Source of the DNA: Chryseobacterium elymi
GTDB lineage: Bacteria > Bacteroidota > Bacteroidia > Flavobacteriales > Weeksellaceae
Assembly: GCF_003385495.1 (NCBI RefSeq)
Contig: NZ_QNUH01000018.1
Span: forward strand, 16,732-80,731
Length of the DNA stretch: 64,000 nucleotides
Reading direction: 5' to 3'
The notes under the pieces were generated by a model. That model searched no databases and was not told the DNA's origin. It saw only the letters and a program-made list of their open reading frames with translations. A program made the translations under genes and the position numbers. Positions 25,036-34,455 of this stretch are shown in pieces (the first letter of the stretch is position 1; each line of letters opens with the position of its first letter).

Positions 25036-27162
25036 ATGAAAAAATTCTATCTTGGAATATTAATTATGAGCGCATCTACGATACAATCTCAAAAATTCCC
25101 TGTTCTTAAAGCTCCTATGGCAGAAAAGCAGGAGCATATCCGGGAAATCCATGGTGATAAAGTAAATGATCCGTATTACTGGATGATTGATTATTTTAAA
25201 AAAGGAAAAGATTCAACAAAGGTCGTTGATTATCTGAAGGCTGAAAACACGTATTGGGAAAGCATGATGAAGGATACTGAACCTTTCAGGGAAAAGCTTT
25301 TCCAGGAAATGAAAGCCAGAATCAAAGAAAAAGACGAATCTGTACCGGTTTTCAAAAACGGATTTTATTATTATACCCGTACAGAAGCCGGAAAACAATA
25401 TTTTAAATACTGCAGAAAAAAGGGAAGCCTTACCGCTCCTGAAGAGATCCTTCTGGATGTGGATAAGCTGGCGGAAGGACATGCTTATTATGCTGCATCA
25501 GGTTTCAGCATCAGTCCTGATAATACTAAAATGATTTACGGAGTAGATGATGTTTCCAGAAGACAATATAAACTATTTTTAAAAGATCTTTCAACTGGTA
25601 AAATCACTGATCTTGGTATTAAAAATACAACAGGCTCTGCAACCTGGGCTAATGATAATAAAACAATATTCTATACTGCCAAAAATCCGGAAACTCTCTT
25701 AACAGAAAAAATTTTCAGGCATACCTTTGGAACAGATTCCACAAAAGATGTTTTAGTATATGAAGAAAAGGATAAAACCAATTATATAGGTGTAGGAAAA
25801 ACTAAAAACGATAAGTTTATCCTGATCGACTCCCGTGCTACTACTTCTTCCGAAACAAGATATCTGGATGCTAATGATCCTAATGGAAGTTTCGAAATTT
25901 TCCAGCCAAGAATAAAAGATGTTTTGTATGATGTAACTTCACTGGAAGATAAATTTCTGGTCATCACTAATAAAGACGCTCTTAATTTTAAAGTAGTGGA
26001 AACTCCATTAAATGAAACAGGTGTCGAAAGCTGGAAAGATTTTATTCCTCACAGAAACGATGTACTGATGGAAGACATTAGTGCATTTAAAAATTATTTG
26101 GTTTTCAGTGAAAGACAGAACGGGCTTTCCCAACTGGTCATCTACGACAGAAAAACCGGAAAAAAAGAATTTCTTAAATTCGATGAACCGGTATACACAG
26201 TTTATCCTTCCGGAAATCCCGAATACAATACCGATAACTTCCGTTTTGGTTATACTTCCATGATTACGCCAAGCTCTCAGTATGAGCAGGATTTGAAAAC
26301 AGGAAAAAGAACTCTTCTGAAGCAACAGGAAGTGCTAGGTGGATATAACAAAGAAAACTACATCACGGAAAGGCTTTTTGCAACGGCAAAAGACGGCACA
26401 AAGATTCCAATTTCTATTGTTTATAAGAAAGGCTTCAAAAAAGATGGAAACAGTCCGTTACTTCTTTATGCATATGGGTCTTACGGAAGCTCCATGGATG
26501 CAACTTTCAGCAGCACCAGACTGAGTCTTCTGAACAGAGGTTTTGCTTTTGCCATCGCTCACATCCGCGGTGGCCAGGAAATGGGAAGACAATGGTATGA
26601 GGACGGAAAAATGATGAAAAAGAAGAATACTTTTACCGATTTCATCGATGCCGGAGAATATCTTGTTAAGGAAAAATATACCTCATCAAAACATCTTTAT
26701 GCACAGGGCGGAAGCGCCGGAGGCCTTTTGATGGGTGCAGTGGTTAATATGAGCCCTAATTTATGGAATGGCGTTATTTCGCAGGTTCCATTCGTTGATG
26801 TTGTCAATACCATGCTTGATGAAAGTATTCCGCTGACTACCAATGAATATGAGGAATGGGGAAATCCAAACAATAAGGACGCTTATTTTTACATGAAATC
26901 TTACTCTCCTTATGAAAATATTGAGAAGAAAAATTACCCTAATATTTTGGTAACCACAGGACTGCACGATTCTCAGGTACAGTATTTTGAGCCTGCAAAA
27001 TGGGTATCCAAGCTTAGGGATATGAAAACTGACAAAAACGTACTATTATTAAAAACTGATATGGATTACGGTCACGGTGGTGCATCGGGAAGATTTGATT
27101 ACCTGAAAGACATTTCGCTGGTCTATGCTTTCATGTTTAAATTAGAGGGAATAAATAAGTAA
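25036..27162 (+). CDS. prolyl oligopeptidase family (S9) serine peptidase, exported
   Basis: I chose the ATG at 25036 (KKFYLGILIMSASTIQSQ, a signal peptide); the frame extends upstream only into the TerB gene. An N-terminal beta-propeller spans about 30-430, followed by the alpha/beta-hydrolase domain. Catalytic serine is in YAQGGSAGGLLMGA, aspartate in HDSQVQYFEP and histidine in GHGGASGRF. Substrate gate motif LLLYAYGSYGSSMD is present. About 708 residues, typical of S9A enzymes that cleave short peptides after proline. Export suggests periplasmic peptide scavenging. Confidence 0.9.
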   Translation: MKKFYLGILIMSASTIQSQKFPVLKAPMAEKQEHIREIHGDKVNDPYYWMIDYFKKGKDSTKVVDYLKAENTYWESMMKDTEPFREKLFQEMKARIKEKDESVPVFKNGFYYYTRTEAGKQYFKYCRKKGSLTAPEEILLDVDKLAEGHAYYAASGFSISPDNTKMIYGVDDVSRRQYKLFLKDLSTGKITDLGIKNTTGSATWANDNKTIFYTAKNPETLLTEKIFRHTFGTDSTKDVLVYEEKDKTNYIGVGKTKNDKFILIDSRATTSSETRYLDANDPNGSFEIFQPRIKDVLYDVTSLEDKFLVITNKDALNFKVVETPLNETGVESWKDFIPHRNDVLMEDISAFKNYLVFSERQNGLSQLVIYDRKTGKKEFLKFDEPVYTVYPSGNPEYNTDNFRFGYTSMITPSSQYEQDLKTGKRTLLKQQEVLGGYNKENYITERLFATAKDGTKIPISIVYKKGFKKDGNSPLLLYAYGSYGSSMDATFSSTRLSLLNRGFAFAIAHIRGGQEMGRQWYEDGKMMKKKNTFTDFIDAGEYLVKEKYTSSKHLYAQGGSAGGLLMGAVVNMSPNLWNGVISQVPFVDVVNTMLDESIPLTTNEYEEWGNPNNKDAYFYMKSYSPYENIEKKNYPNILVTTGLHDSQVQYFEPAKWVSKLRDMKTDKNVLLLKTDMDYGHGGASGRFDYLKDISLVYAFMFKLEGINK

Positions 27163-27189
27163 ATAATAGCTCGCTGATTATGTAAATTT

Positions 27190-27237
27190 CGCAGATTTAA
27201 GATCATCTGCCTAATCAGAAAAATCTGCGAGAGATAA
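27190..27237. repeat. dispersed AATCTGCGAGAGA element
   Basis: CGCAGATTTAAGATCATCTG, then AGAAAAATCTGCGAGAGATA forms an imperfect inverted repeat. The same core is at 2754, in each 307-bp unit, at 13515 and (reverse strand) at 46203. Confidence 0.5.
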
Positions 27238-27268
27238 GAATTAAAATAATAAAAATTCGGATAAAATT

Positions 27269-28030
27269 ATGAGAAGAAAAATAGTTGCAGGAAACTGGAA
27301 AATGAATAAAAATGTCATTGACGCACAACAGTTAATGATTCAATTACTGAGCTATAAAAATAATAATACCACCAACTGCGAAGTATGGATTGCGCCGCCT
27401 TCTTTATATCTGATGATGGCTAAAGATATCTTCGAGAAAGATGAGATCGGTGTATTCTCTCAGGATATGAGTGAGCATGAAAGCGGTGCTTATACGGGCG
27501 AACTTTCTGCAGATATGCTGGAATCTATCGATGTGACAGGTTCATTGATCGGGCACTCTGAAAGAAGACAGTACCACGGTGAAACAGATTCTCACTGCAA
27601 CAGAAAGATCAAATTAGCGCTTGACAGAGGCCTGATCCCTGTGTACTGTAATGGTGAAACATTGGAGCAGAGAAAAGCAGGTCAGCATTTCGAAGTGGTA
27701 AAAAACCAGACTGAAGTTGCTCTTTTCACGCTTTCTGCTGAAGAAATCAAAAAAGTAGTGATTGCTTATGAGCCGGTTTGGGCTATCGGAACAGGGGAAA
27801 CGGCTTCCCCGGAACAGGCTCAGGAAATCCACGCACATATCAGAAGCATCATCGCTGCAAAATACGGACAGGATGTGGCTGACGAAGTTTCTATCCTTTA
27901 CGGGGGTTCAGTGAAGCCGGATAATGCCAAAGAGATTTTTTCTCAGCCTGATATTGATGGCGGATTAATCGGTGGCGCAGCTTTAAAACTGGAGGATTTC
28001 TCTAAGATTATTGAAGGATTTAATTCATAG
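27269..28030 (+). CDS. tpiA: triosephosphate isomerase
   Basis: Interconverts dihydroxyacetone phosphate and glyceraldehyde 3-phosphate. 253 residues with all landmarks: VAGNWKMNKN at the start (catalytic lysine), IGHSERRQYHGE (catalytic histidine), AYEPVWAIGTGETASPEQ (catalytic glutamate and flexible loop) and YGGSVKPDNA (phosphate binding). Preceded by an intergenic dispersed repeat and ended by a bidirectional terminator. Confidence 0.97.
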   Translation: MRRKIVAGNWKMNKNVIDAQQLMIQLLSYKNNNTTNCEVWIAPPSLYLMMAKDIFEKDEIGVFSQDMSEHESGAYTGELSADMLESIDVTGSLIGHSERRQYHGETDSHCNRKIKLALDRGLIPVYCNGETLEQRKAGQHFEVVKNQTEVALFTLSAEEIKKVVIAYEPVWAIGTGETASPEQAQEIHAHIRSIIAAKYGQDVADEVSILYGGSVKPDNAKEIFSQPDIDGGLIGGAALKLEDFSKIIEGFNS

Positions 28031-28071
28031 GTTTTGGCTAAATTCCTATTGAATATACACCATATACAGTT

Positions 28072-28103
28072 AAAAGCGGCGGCATCTTCGATGCCGCCGC
28101 TTT
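28072..28103. terminator. bidirectional terminator between tpiA and the phytase-like gene
   Basis: AAAAGCGGCGGCATC, loop TTC, GATGCCGCCGCTTTC: a long GC-rich stem with A and T flanks serving both convergent genes. Confidence 0.88.
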
Positions 28104-28119
28104 CTTAAAAAAAATCTAA

Positions 28120-29382
28120 TTATTGAATATCAACTACATACATTGTTCCTTGGTCTACTTTTCCGGTTTTAGGAAGAATCTTGGCCTTCGGATTTCCGTT
28201 TCCGTCATCTAAAATTCCAAAATCATCATCATTGAATGCGGCCAGTTTATTGTTTCCGAGATAAACGATTCCTTCAAATTTATCGTGTTCATATCCTAAT
28301 TTTGCTACCAGATCCACGGCTAAAACCTTTGACACCGGCTTGATTCCGGCATTGGTAATTTCATCCCATGTAGACTGCTCTAAAGCTTTATTATTAATCT
28401 TCATCCCATCAACAGCTGTAATATCAGTCCCGGTCACATCTGAAGCTCCGGCTATATTAATTCTGTATACTTTTTTGCTTCCGCCCTGCGATCCGAAATT
28501 CCCGTCTCTTTCGATTACTAAAAATTCTGTGCTGCTGATGGCTGTAATATCACATACCGAGTCTGAAGCACCTCCATTCTGCTTATACAGATACTGTTTC
28601 GTCTGTCCTGTCACAATATCGAAAGTGACAATCCTGGTTAGAGTTGTATTGGTCGCCAATGCCTTTGTTGGGACATACATGGTAGACTGTATCGTTCCTA
28701 CCAGTGTTTTTCCATCCGGAGTGATACATAAGCCTTCCATTCCCCTGTTCGCTCTTCTTTTGGCTAAAACGGCAGGAAGTTTTCGTGGTCCTGTGTTAAC
28801 GCCTATCGGGCTGATTCTTTCCAACTCTACTCCTTCTGCATTGTAATGAACGATGTGCGGTCCGTACTCATCGGAGACCCAGAACGTTCCGTCTGCTGCT
28901 GCCACAATACTTTCGCTGTCCAGTCCGTAATTATCTGTTCCTAAAACATTTCCTGATGAGTCATAAGCTGTTTCTCCTGTACTGCCCATTCCTGCAGGAT
29001 TGGGAAGACCGGTGATCGGCTGGCCGGAAGGATTTTTCAGCTTAATATATTTAATGATCTCAATATTTCCTTCTGCATTAATTTTAAAATGCATGATGGT
29101 TGGGGTAAAATTCGGGACAGGGAATTTTTTCCCGTTCAGATAGTCTGTATTGGGACCACGATCTGTGATCACATAAAACTCTCCTTTTCTCGTAGGATGT
29201 GCTGTCGCACCGGAACCAAATCCTCCGTTAATGACATCTACACCATTCACCGTTGCTAATTTGGAAAAAGGAAATTCCTGGGGAAGTTTCGCATAATTGA
29301 TATCCTGATTATTTATCTTTTCGTCATCCTTACATGATGCGAATGCCGTAAATACTATCGCCGATAACAGCAGTTTTTTCAT
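28120..29382 (-). CDS. esterase-like-activity-of-phytase family lipoprotein
   Basis: A 420-residue protein with lipoprotein signal LLLSAIVFTAFASC. The body matches the phytase-like esterase family: FGSGATAHPTRKGEFYVITDRGPN near 55-75, DSESIVAAADGTFWVSDEYGPHIVHY about 165-190, NRGMEGLCITPDGKTLVG and ISSTEFLVIERDGNFG. These form a beta-propeller with acidic calcium or metal sites. Substrate is unknown. It is a single gene, convergent with tpiA. Confidence 0.85.
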   Translation of the reverse strand: MKKLLLSAIVFTAFASCKDDEKINNQDINYAKLPQEFPFSKLATVNGVDVINGGFGSGATAHPTRKGEFYVITDRGPNTDYLNGKKFPVPNFTPTIMHFKINAEGNIEIIKYIKLKNPSGQPITGLPNPAGMGSTGETAYDSSGNVLGTDNYGLDSESIVAAADGTFWVSDEYGPHIVHYNAEGVELERISPIGVNTGPRKLPAVLAKRRANRGMEGLCITPDGKTLVGTIQSTMYVPTKALATNTTLTRIVTFDIVTGQTKQYLYKQNGGASDSVCDITAISSTEFLVIERDGNFGSQGGSKKVYRINIAGASDVTGTDITAVDGMKINNKALEQSTWDEITNAGIKPVSKVLAVDLVAKLGYEHDKFEGIVYLGNNKLAAFNDDDFGILDDGNGNPKAKILPKTGKVDQGTMYVVDIQ

Positions 29383-29494
29383 AATTACTTTTATGCCGCG
29401 AAAGTATACATTGATTATAAACTGAGCTTGAATTTAATAATAATTGTATTTTAACAATACATTCTAAAGAGTATTCATTGTTAATCATTTTTAA

Positions 29495-29680
29495 TCACCC
29501 CGTCAAAAATTCTCTGAATTTTTGCCACCCTCCACTAGAGGGGAATGTGATCCGACGAATTTTTCGTCAATATCAAAATCTTTGATTTTCATAAGACTTA
29601 AGTGATCTTTTTCTTCAAAGCTTTTAAACTCAAAACAACTAAAAGTGTTTAAAAAATTTTGTCTCTTTTGTGGTAAAACA
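29495..29680 (-). repeat. dispersed repeat of about 190 bp, copy 1
   Basis: Read on the minus strand it begins ACCACAAAAGAGACAAAA and runs through AAACACTTTTAGTT, GATCACTTAAG, AATTCGTCGGATCA and CCCCTCTAGTGGAGGGTGGC, ending ATTTTTGACGGGGTGATT. The same order of blocks is found on the plus strand at 51571-51755. The 62-codon frame here is inside the repeat and not supported as a gene. Confidence 0.75.
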
Positions 29681-29708
29681 AAAAAACGCACTGAATCAGT
29701 GCGTTTTT
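29681..29708 (-). terminator. clpP terminator
   Basis: AAACGCACTGA with TCAGTGCGTTT (11-bp stem), flanked by A and T runs, 20 bases after the clpP stop. Confidence 0.9.
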
Positions 29709-29729
29709 CAATATTCCTAAAAAAGGAAA

Positions 29730-30416
29730 TTATTTTTTCTCTGTAGATCTCTGTAGAACTTCGTCTACCATTCCGTAGCCTTTCGCTTCTTCAGAAGTCA
29801 TCCAGTAATCCCTGTCAGAAGATTTCTCTACCCATTCATAGGTTTGTCCAGAGTGCTGACCGATGATTTCGTAAAGCTCCTGCTTCAATTTTAACATTTC
29901 TCTTAAGTTAATCTCCATATCTGAAGCTACTCCCTGAGCACCTCCTGAAGGCTGGTGAATCATTACTCTTGAATGTTTAAGTGCAGAACGCTTTCCTTTT
30001 TCTCCTGCCACAAGTAAAACCGCTCCCATTGAAGCTGCCATTCCTGTACAGATTGTTGCTACATCCGGCTTAATAATCTGCATGGTGTCATAGATTCCTA
30101 AACCTGCATAAACACTTCCACCCGGAGAGTTAATATAGATCTGGATATCTTTCGAAGGATCTGCACTTTCAAGGAATAAAAGCTGTGCCGTTACGATGTT
30201 CGCAACCTGATCATCAATTCCGGTTCCTAAGAAGATAATTCTATCCATCATCAGACGTGAAAATACGTCCATCTGTGCTACGTTTAATCTTCTTTCTTCC
30301 ATAATATACGGCGTAAGGTTTGTTGGGCCGTACATTCCCATATACTGATCGGTAACCAGACCGTTGTTTCCTAAATGTTTTACAGAGAAATCTCTGAAGT
30401 CTTTTTTAATGTCCAT
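29730..30416 (-). CDS. clpP: ATP-dependent Clp protease proteolytic subunit
   Basis: Serine peptidase forming the degradation chamber for ClpX/ClpA-type unfoldases. 228 residues. Catalytic triad: Ser129 in TGMAASMGAVLL, His154 in HSRVMIHQPSGG and Asp203 in SSDRDYWMTSEEAKGYGMVD. The N-terminal extension before LTPYIMEERR is somewhat longer than in E. coli. No clpX follows inside the window; dnaG lies upstream on the same strand across a 120-base gap. Confidence 0.95.
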   Translation of the reverse strand: MDIKKDFRDFSVKHLGNNGLVTDQYMGMYGPTNLTPYIMEERRLNVAQMDVFSRLMMDRIIFLGTGIDDQVANIVTAQLLFLESADPSKDIQIYINSPGGSVYAGLGIYDTMQIIKPDVATICTGMAASMGAVLLVAGEKGKRSALKHSRVMIHQPSGGAQGVASDMEINLREMLKLKQELYEIIGQHSGQTYEWVEKSSDRDYWMTSEEAKGYGMVDEVLQRSTEKK

Positions 30417-30536
30417 ATTTCTATTATGTATTATTAAATATTTTTCGAAGTTTAAATTACAACTTTTATTCCTAAAATTTTATAGGACTTTTTGTCACAG
30501 AATACCCATCTGATCATCAGTATTATGTCTGTAAAC

Positions 30537-32519
30537 TTATCGTTTCCTATCAATGTAGATTCCTTTGATCGGTGAATATTCAATAATATTGCTCAATCTG
30601 ATAGAGGCTTGTTTCAACAGGGTAATCTTTTTAATCAGTTCATAATACTTTGTCTCATCAGAGCCTCTGTATTCATCCAACTGTCGTGCTGTTTCTTTAA
30701 TCAGATAATCTATATACCTGTATTTGTGCAACAGAACATCACCTTGAACCTGTTCTGCTATTTTGTCTCCGTAATTGGGAGGATAAATGTTTCTGGAACC
30801 CCAGTTCTCCAATTCATCAGGAGGCATCAGAGCATCCACTACTTTGGTGGTGATCTCTTCATCCATGAATGTCACAAAAAAGTTCCCGCTTCTAAGCTCA
30901 TCTTTCTGAATACCTTCTTTTACCTGATCAATGATAATTTCATTGCCTTTTACTAAAAAATTGTACTGCTCTTCCTCAAAATGCATCAGGATTTCTTCAA
31001 TAACCGTGATCTGGTATTCCTCGTTTTTTTCATTGGTCCTTTTCAGAACGATATCTCCGAACATCAGCATATGATCTACAAGTTTGCTTTCCATAAACAG
31101 AACATCGTACAGATAAGGATCTTCCTTTTCCTCGTTCAAAGGCACAATCTCCAGTTTTGGCTGAACCTTTTCTTTCTGTTGCTGAACATGCTGATGCTGG
31201 TTCTGTATGATCTGTTTCTGAACATCGAGCTCATTGAAAAGACTCTGCTCCGAAAGTCCGAATTTATTGGAAACCTCTTTAAGATAAACTTCTCTTTTTA
31301 AAGCATTCTGAACAAAACCTACAGATTTTACAATATCCCGGATCGCTTCAGCTTTTTTAATCGGGTCATTTCCGACTTCCCTTAAAAGGATTTCAGCTTT
31401 AAAATCAATAAAATCCTTCGCTTCATTTTCGATGAATTTTTCAACATATTCCTGCGGATGTTTTCTGGAAAAAGAATCCGGGTCATCACCGTCCGGAAAC
31501 AGCAGGACACGGATATTCATACCTTCCGTCAAAAGCATGTCGATACTTCTGAAACTGGCTTTAATTCCGGCATTGTCACCGTCAAAAAGAATCGTTACAT
31601 TCTCAGTAAGTCTTTTGATGAGTTTGATCTGCTCCGTTGTCAGAGACGTCCCGGAGCTCGCCACTACATTCTCGATCCCTGCCATATGAAGGGCAATCAC
31701 GTCCATATAACCTTCTACAAGAAGGCAGATATTTTTTCGTGAAATAGCCTGTTTACTCTGATTTAAGCCATAAAGTACATTAGACTTATGATAAATTTCC
31801 GTTTCCGGAGAATTCAGATACTTGGCCGTTTTGACGTTATTTTTAAGAATTCTGGCTCCGAACCCTAAAACCCTTCCCGAAAAACTGTGAATCGGGAAAA
31901 TAACCCTTTCCCGGAAACGGTCGATCCCGGAAGGTGTATTTTCAGGAAATATGGAAAGTCCTGATTTCTCAAGGATTTCCTTCGAATACCCTTTTTCTTC
32001 AGCATACACTGTAAAGGCATTTTTCTTTTCCGGTGAATATCCGAGCTGGAATTTCTTTATGATATCATCCTTAAGCTCACGTTCTCTGAAGTAAGCCAGA
32101 CCAATACTTTTTCCTTCTTCCGAATCCCAAAGAATATCCTGATAATAGGAGTTGGCAACCTCATGAATTTTATACAGCTGATCTTTTTCGGTCTGTGCAT
32201 GTTTTGCTTCTTCAGAAAATTCCCGCTGATCTTCTTCAATTTCAATTCCATACTTTTTGGCGGCGTGACGAAGGGCTTCAGGATAGGTGAAATTCTCGAT
32301 TTCCATCAGGAAAGAAATAGCCGTTCCTCCTTTTCCTGTTGAGAAATCTTTCCAGATCTGCTTACTGGGTGAAACGACAAAACTCGGAGATTTTTCCTCA
32401 TGAAAAGGACTGAGTCCTTTGAAATTAGACCCTGCTCTTTTCAGCTGAACGTACTCTCCCACTATTTCTTCTACCCGTATCGTTGAGAAAATTTTATCTA
32501 TGGTCTGTTTGGAAATCAT
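30537..32519 (-). CDS. dnaG: DNA primase, zinc cysteines replaced
   Basis: Makes RNA primers at the replication fork. 660 residues. The N-terminal module aligns with the CHC2 zinc finger but reads NFKGLSPFHEEKSPSFVVSP...WKDFSTGKGG: the histidine stays, while the first Cys is Ser and the usual CFGCG is DFSTG, so zinc cannot be bound in the usual way. The TOPRIM core follows (about 255-340: CLLVEGYMDVIALHMAG, TILFDGDNAGIKA). A glutamine-rich linker lies near 440-455, then the C-terminal helicase-binding domain. Confidence 0.94.
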   Translation of the reverse strand: MISKQTIDKIFSTIRVEEIVGEYVQLKRAGSNFKGLSPFHEEKSPSFVVSPSKQIWKDFSTGKGGTAISFLMEIENFTYPEALRHAAKKYGIEIEEDQREFSEEAKHAQTEKDQLYKIHEVANSYYQDILWDSEEGKSIGLAYFRERELKDDIIKKFQLGYSPEKKNAFTVYAEEKGYSKEILEKSGLSIFPENTPSGIDRFRERVIFPIHSFSGRVLGFGARILKNNVKTAKYLNSPETEIYHKSNVLYGLNQSKQAISRKNICLLVEGYMDVIALHMAGIENVVASSGTSLTTEQIKLIKRLTENVTILFDGDNAGIKASFRSIDMLLTEGMNIRVLLFPDGDDPDSFSRKHPQEYVEKFIENEAKDFIDFKAEILLREVGNDPIKKAEAIRDIVKSVGFVQNALKREVYLKEVSNKFGLSEQSLFNELDVQKQIIQNQHQHVQQQKEKVQPKLEIVPLNEEKEDPYLYDVLFMESKLVDHMLMFGDIVLKRTNEKNEEYQITVIEEILMHFEEEQYNFLVKGNEIIIDQVKEGIQKDELRSGNFFVTFMDEEITTKVVDALMPPDELENWGSRNIYPPNYGDKIAEQVQGDVLLHKYRYIDYLIKETARQLDEYRGSDETKYYELIKKITLLKQASIRLSNIIEYSPIKGIYIDRKR

Positions 32520-32785
32520 AGTGTAAAAATAAGTAAATTTATAGAGATAGAGAAAGTGTTTTGCATACGAGTCGGAGTGTTTTAGAGTTGCAGAGTTTTT
32601 CAGAATTTAACAATAACTATATTAAATATGAAAAACAAATATTTCTACAATTAACATACAAAAACCATATTTTCCACAACAATCCGCCACTCTATCACAT
32701 TCCCACACTCCCACCCTAAAACTCTTCCACTCTTAAACCTTCCCAGTCTCCAGCTAAATTGCTTATTTTTGCACAAATTACTTTT
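32520..32785. other. divergent intergenic region dnaG / tsaE
   Basis: AT-rich with runs of GAGTxGxAGTGTTTTAGAGTTGCAGAG (near 32571) and the complementary-style CCACACTCCCACCCTAAAACTC (near 32702), a diffuse inverted repeat also echoed at 22193. TATTTTTG at 32764-32771 is a possible -7 box for tsaE. Confidence 0.4.
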
Positions 32786-33193
32786 ATGCAGTTCACTATA
32801 CAAGGGATCAAAGACTGGCAGGAAATTGTCGATAAAATTATTCCTGATTTAAAGCATAACATCCTTCTTTTAAAAGGAAATCTCGGCGCGGGTAAAACAA
32901 CATTCACGCAGTTTCTTCTTAAAAACCTGGGAAGCAATGATGAAGTCAGCTCTCCTACCTATTCTATTGTCAACGAATACAATACACCGGAAGGAAAGAT
33001 TTATCATTTTGACCTTTACCGTTTAAAAAATATTGAAGAAGTGTATGATATCGGCATCGAAGAATACCTGGATAATGCTTTTTTATGCATCATAGAATGG
33101 CCGGAAGTGTATGAAGAAGAGCTCTACGGGCTTAACTACCACACAATGAGCATCGTGAATACCGGGGACAAAAGAGAAGTTTCATTCGAGTAA
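32786..33193 (+). CDS. tsaE: tRNA threonylcarbamoyladenosine biosynthesis ATPase TsaE
   Basis: P-loop ATPase of the TsaBDE complex that makes t6A37 in ANN-decoding tRNAs. I use the ATG at 32786 (MQFTIQGIKDWQEIV). Walker A is LLLKGNLGAGKTTFTQFLL (about 27-45), then SSPTYSIVNEY (switch) and the Walker B-like YHFDLYRLKN. About 135 residues, the usual size. Confidence 0.93.
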   Translation: MQFTIQGIKDWQEIVDKIIPDLKHNILLLKGNLGAGKTTFTQFLLKNLGSNDEVSSPTYSIVNEYNTPEGKIYHFDLYRLKNIEEVYDIGIEEYLDNAFLCIIEWPEVYEEELYGLNYHTMSIVNTGDKREVSFE

Positions 33194-33209
33194 ATATTAT
33201 GTATCTTTG
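33180..33209 (+). promoter_or_regulatory. ald promoter candidate
   Basis: TATCTTTG (33202-33209) matches the -7 box; TTT at 33180-33182 is 19 bases upstream. It overlaps the end of tsaE. Confidence 0.5.
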
Positions 33210-33261
33210 CTTATTAATTCATTGTAAAATAACAACCTGTAAGACCTAATTTAATTAAAGA

Positions 33262-34455
33262 ATGAGTACTACAAATATTTTTACTCCTTTCACTGAAGAA
33301 GAATTGATGCCGAAGGAAGAAAAATTGGAGGTTATAAAGAAAGGAAAACAGTTTAGCATTGGAATTCCTAAGGAGACCTGTCTTAACGAAAGGAGAACAT
33401 GCATTACTCCGGATGCGGTACAGGTATTGGTAGAACACGGTCACGAACTTATTATAGAAGCAGGTGCCGGAGAAGGTTCTTTTTTTACAGATCTTCAGTA
33501 TTCTGAATCCGGGGCAAAGATCACCAATGATCCCAAAGAGGCTTTCGGACAGGATCTTATCTTAAAGGTCAACCCACCTACAGAAGAAGAAATAGACTAC
33601 ATGAAGCCTAATACGTATCTGGTTTCAGCTCTTCAGATCAACCTGAGGGACAAAGATTATTTCTTAAAACTTGCAGAGAGAAAGATCAATGCCATTGCTT
33701 TTGAATTTATCGTAGATGAGTATAAGCAGCTTGCTTTGGTAAGACTGATTGGTGAAATTGCCGGTACAGTCTCTATTTTATACGCGTCAGAACTTCTTGC
33801 TTTGTCAAACGGCTTAATGCTGGGTGGCATTACAGGAGTAAGACCAGCAGAAGTTGTTATTTTAGGAGCCGGTATCGTAGGCGAATTTGCCACGAAAGCT
33901 GCCATCGGGCTTGGAGCCAGTGTAAGGGTTTTTGATAATTCACTTTCAAAGTTGAGAAGGCTTCATACCTTAGTAGACAGCCGTGTCCCGACTTCCATTA
34001 TTGATCCGAAAGAATTAAGCAAGGCTTTAAGGCGTGCAGACGTTGTTATCGGAGCGCTTCCGAGATTAAATATGACCCCGATCGTTACTGAAGAAATGGT
34101 CGCGAAAATGAAAAAAGGCAGCGTCATCATTGATATAACAATAGATAATGGCAAAGTGATCGAAACCTCAGAGCTTACGACCATGGATAATCCTTACATT
34201 ATCAAGCACGGCGTGATCCACTGCGGACTTCCGAACCTTACATCGAGAATGCCAAGAACGACTACAAAAGCCATCTCCAATTTCTTCCTTTCCTATATTC
34301 TGAATTACGATGAAGAAGGCGGCTTTGAAAATATGCTGATCCGCAAAAATGAAATGAAACAGAGTTTGTATATGTACAAAGGAAGACATACCAAAAAAGT
34401 GATCTGCGACCGTTTCGGACTTACTTACCATGATATCAATCTTTTAATTTTCTAA
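33262..34455 (+). CDS. ald: alanine dehydrogenase family protein
   Basis: NAD-dependent interconversion of alanine and pyruvate plus ammonia. The core shows GIPKETCLNERRTCITPDAVQVLVEHGHELIIEAGAGEGS (substrate side), LALVRLIGEIAG and the Rossmann motif VVILGAGIVGEFATKAAIGLGASVRVFD. 397 residues, with about 30 extra at the N terminus compared with Bacillus Ald. Pyridine-nucleotide transhydrogenase alpha subunits share this fold, but they would carry a membrane part that is absent here. Confidence 0.85.
   Translation: MSTTNIFTPFTEEELMPKEEKLEVIKKGKQFSIGIPKETCLNERRTCITPDAVQVLVEHGHELIIEAGAGEGSFFTDLQYSESGAKITNDPKEAFGQDLILKVNPPTEEEIDYMKPNTYLVSALQINLRDKDYFLKLAERKINAIAFEFIVDEYKQLALVRLIGEIAGTVSILYASELLALSNGLMLGGITGVRPAEVVILGAGIVGEFATKAAIGLGASVRVFDNSLSKLRRLHTLVDSRVPTSIIDPKELSKALRRADVVIGALPRLNMTPIVTEEMVAKMKKGSVIIDITIDNGKVIETSELTTMDNPYIIKHGVIHCGLPNLTSRMPRTTTKAISNFFLSYILNYDEEGGFENMLIRKNEMKQSLYMYKGRHTKKVICDRFGLTYHDINLLIF

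Noticed and set aside
29503..29691. Gene for a 62-residue protein on the minus strand
   Set aside because: The frame lies inside the dispersed repeat; the second copy at 51571 does not keep it open.
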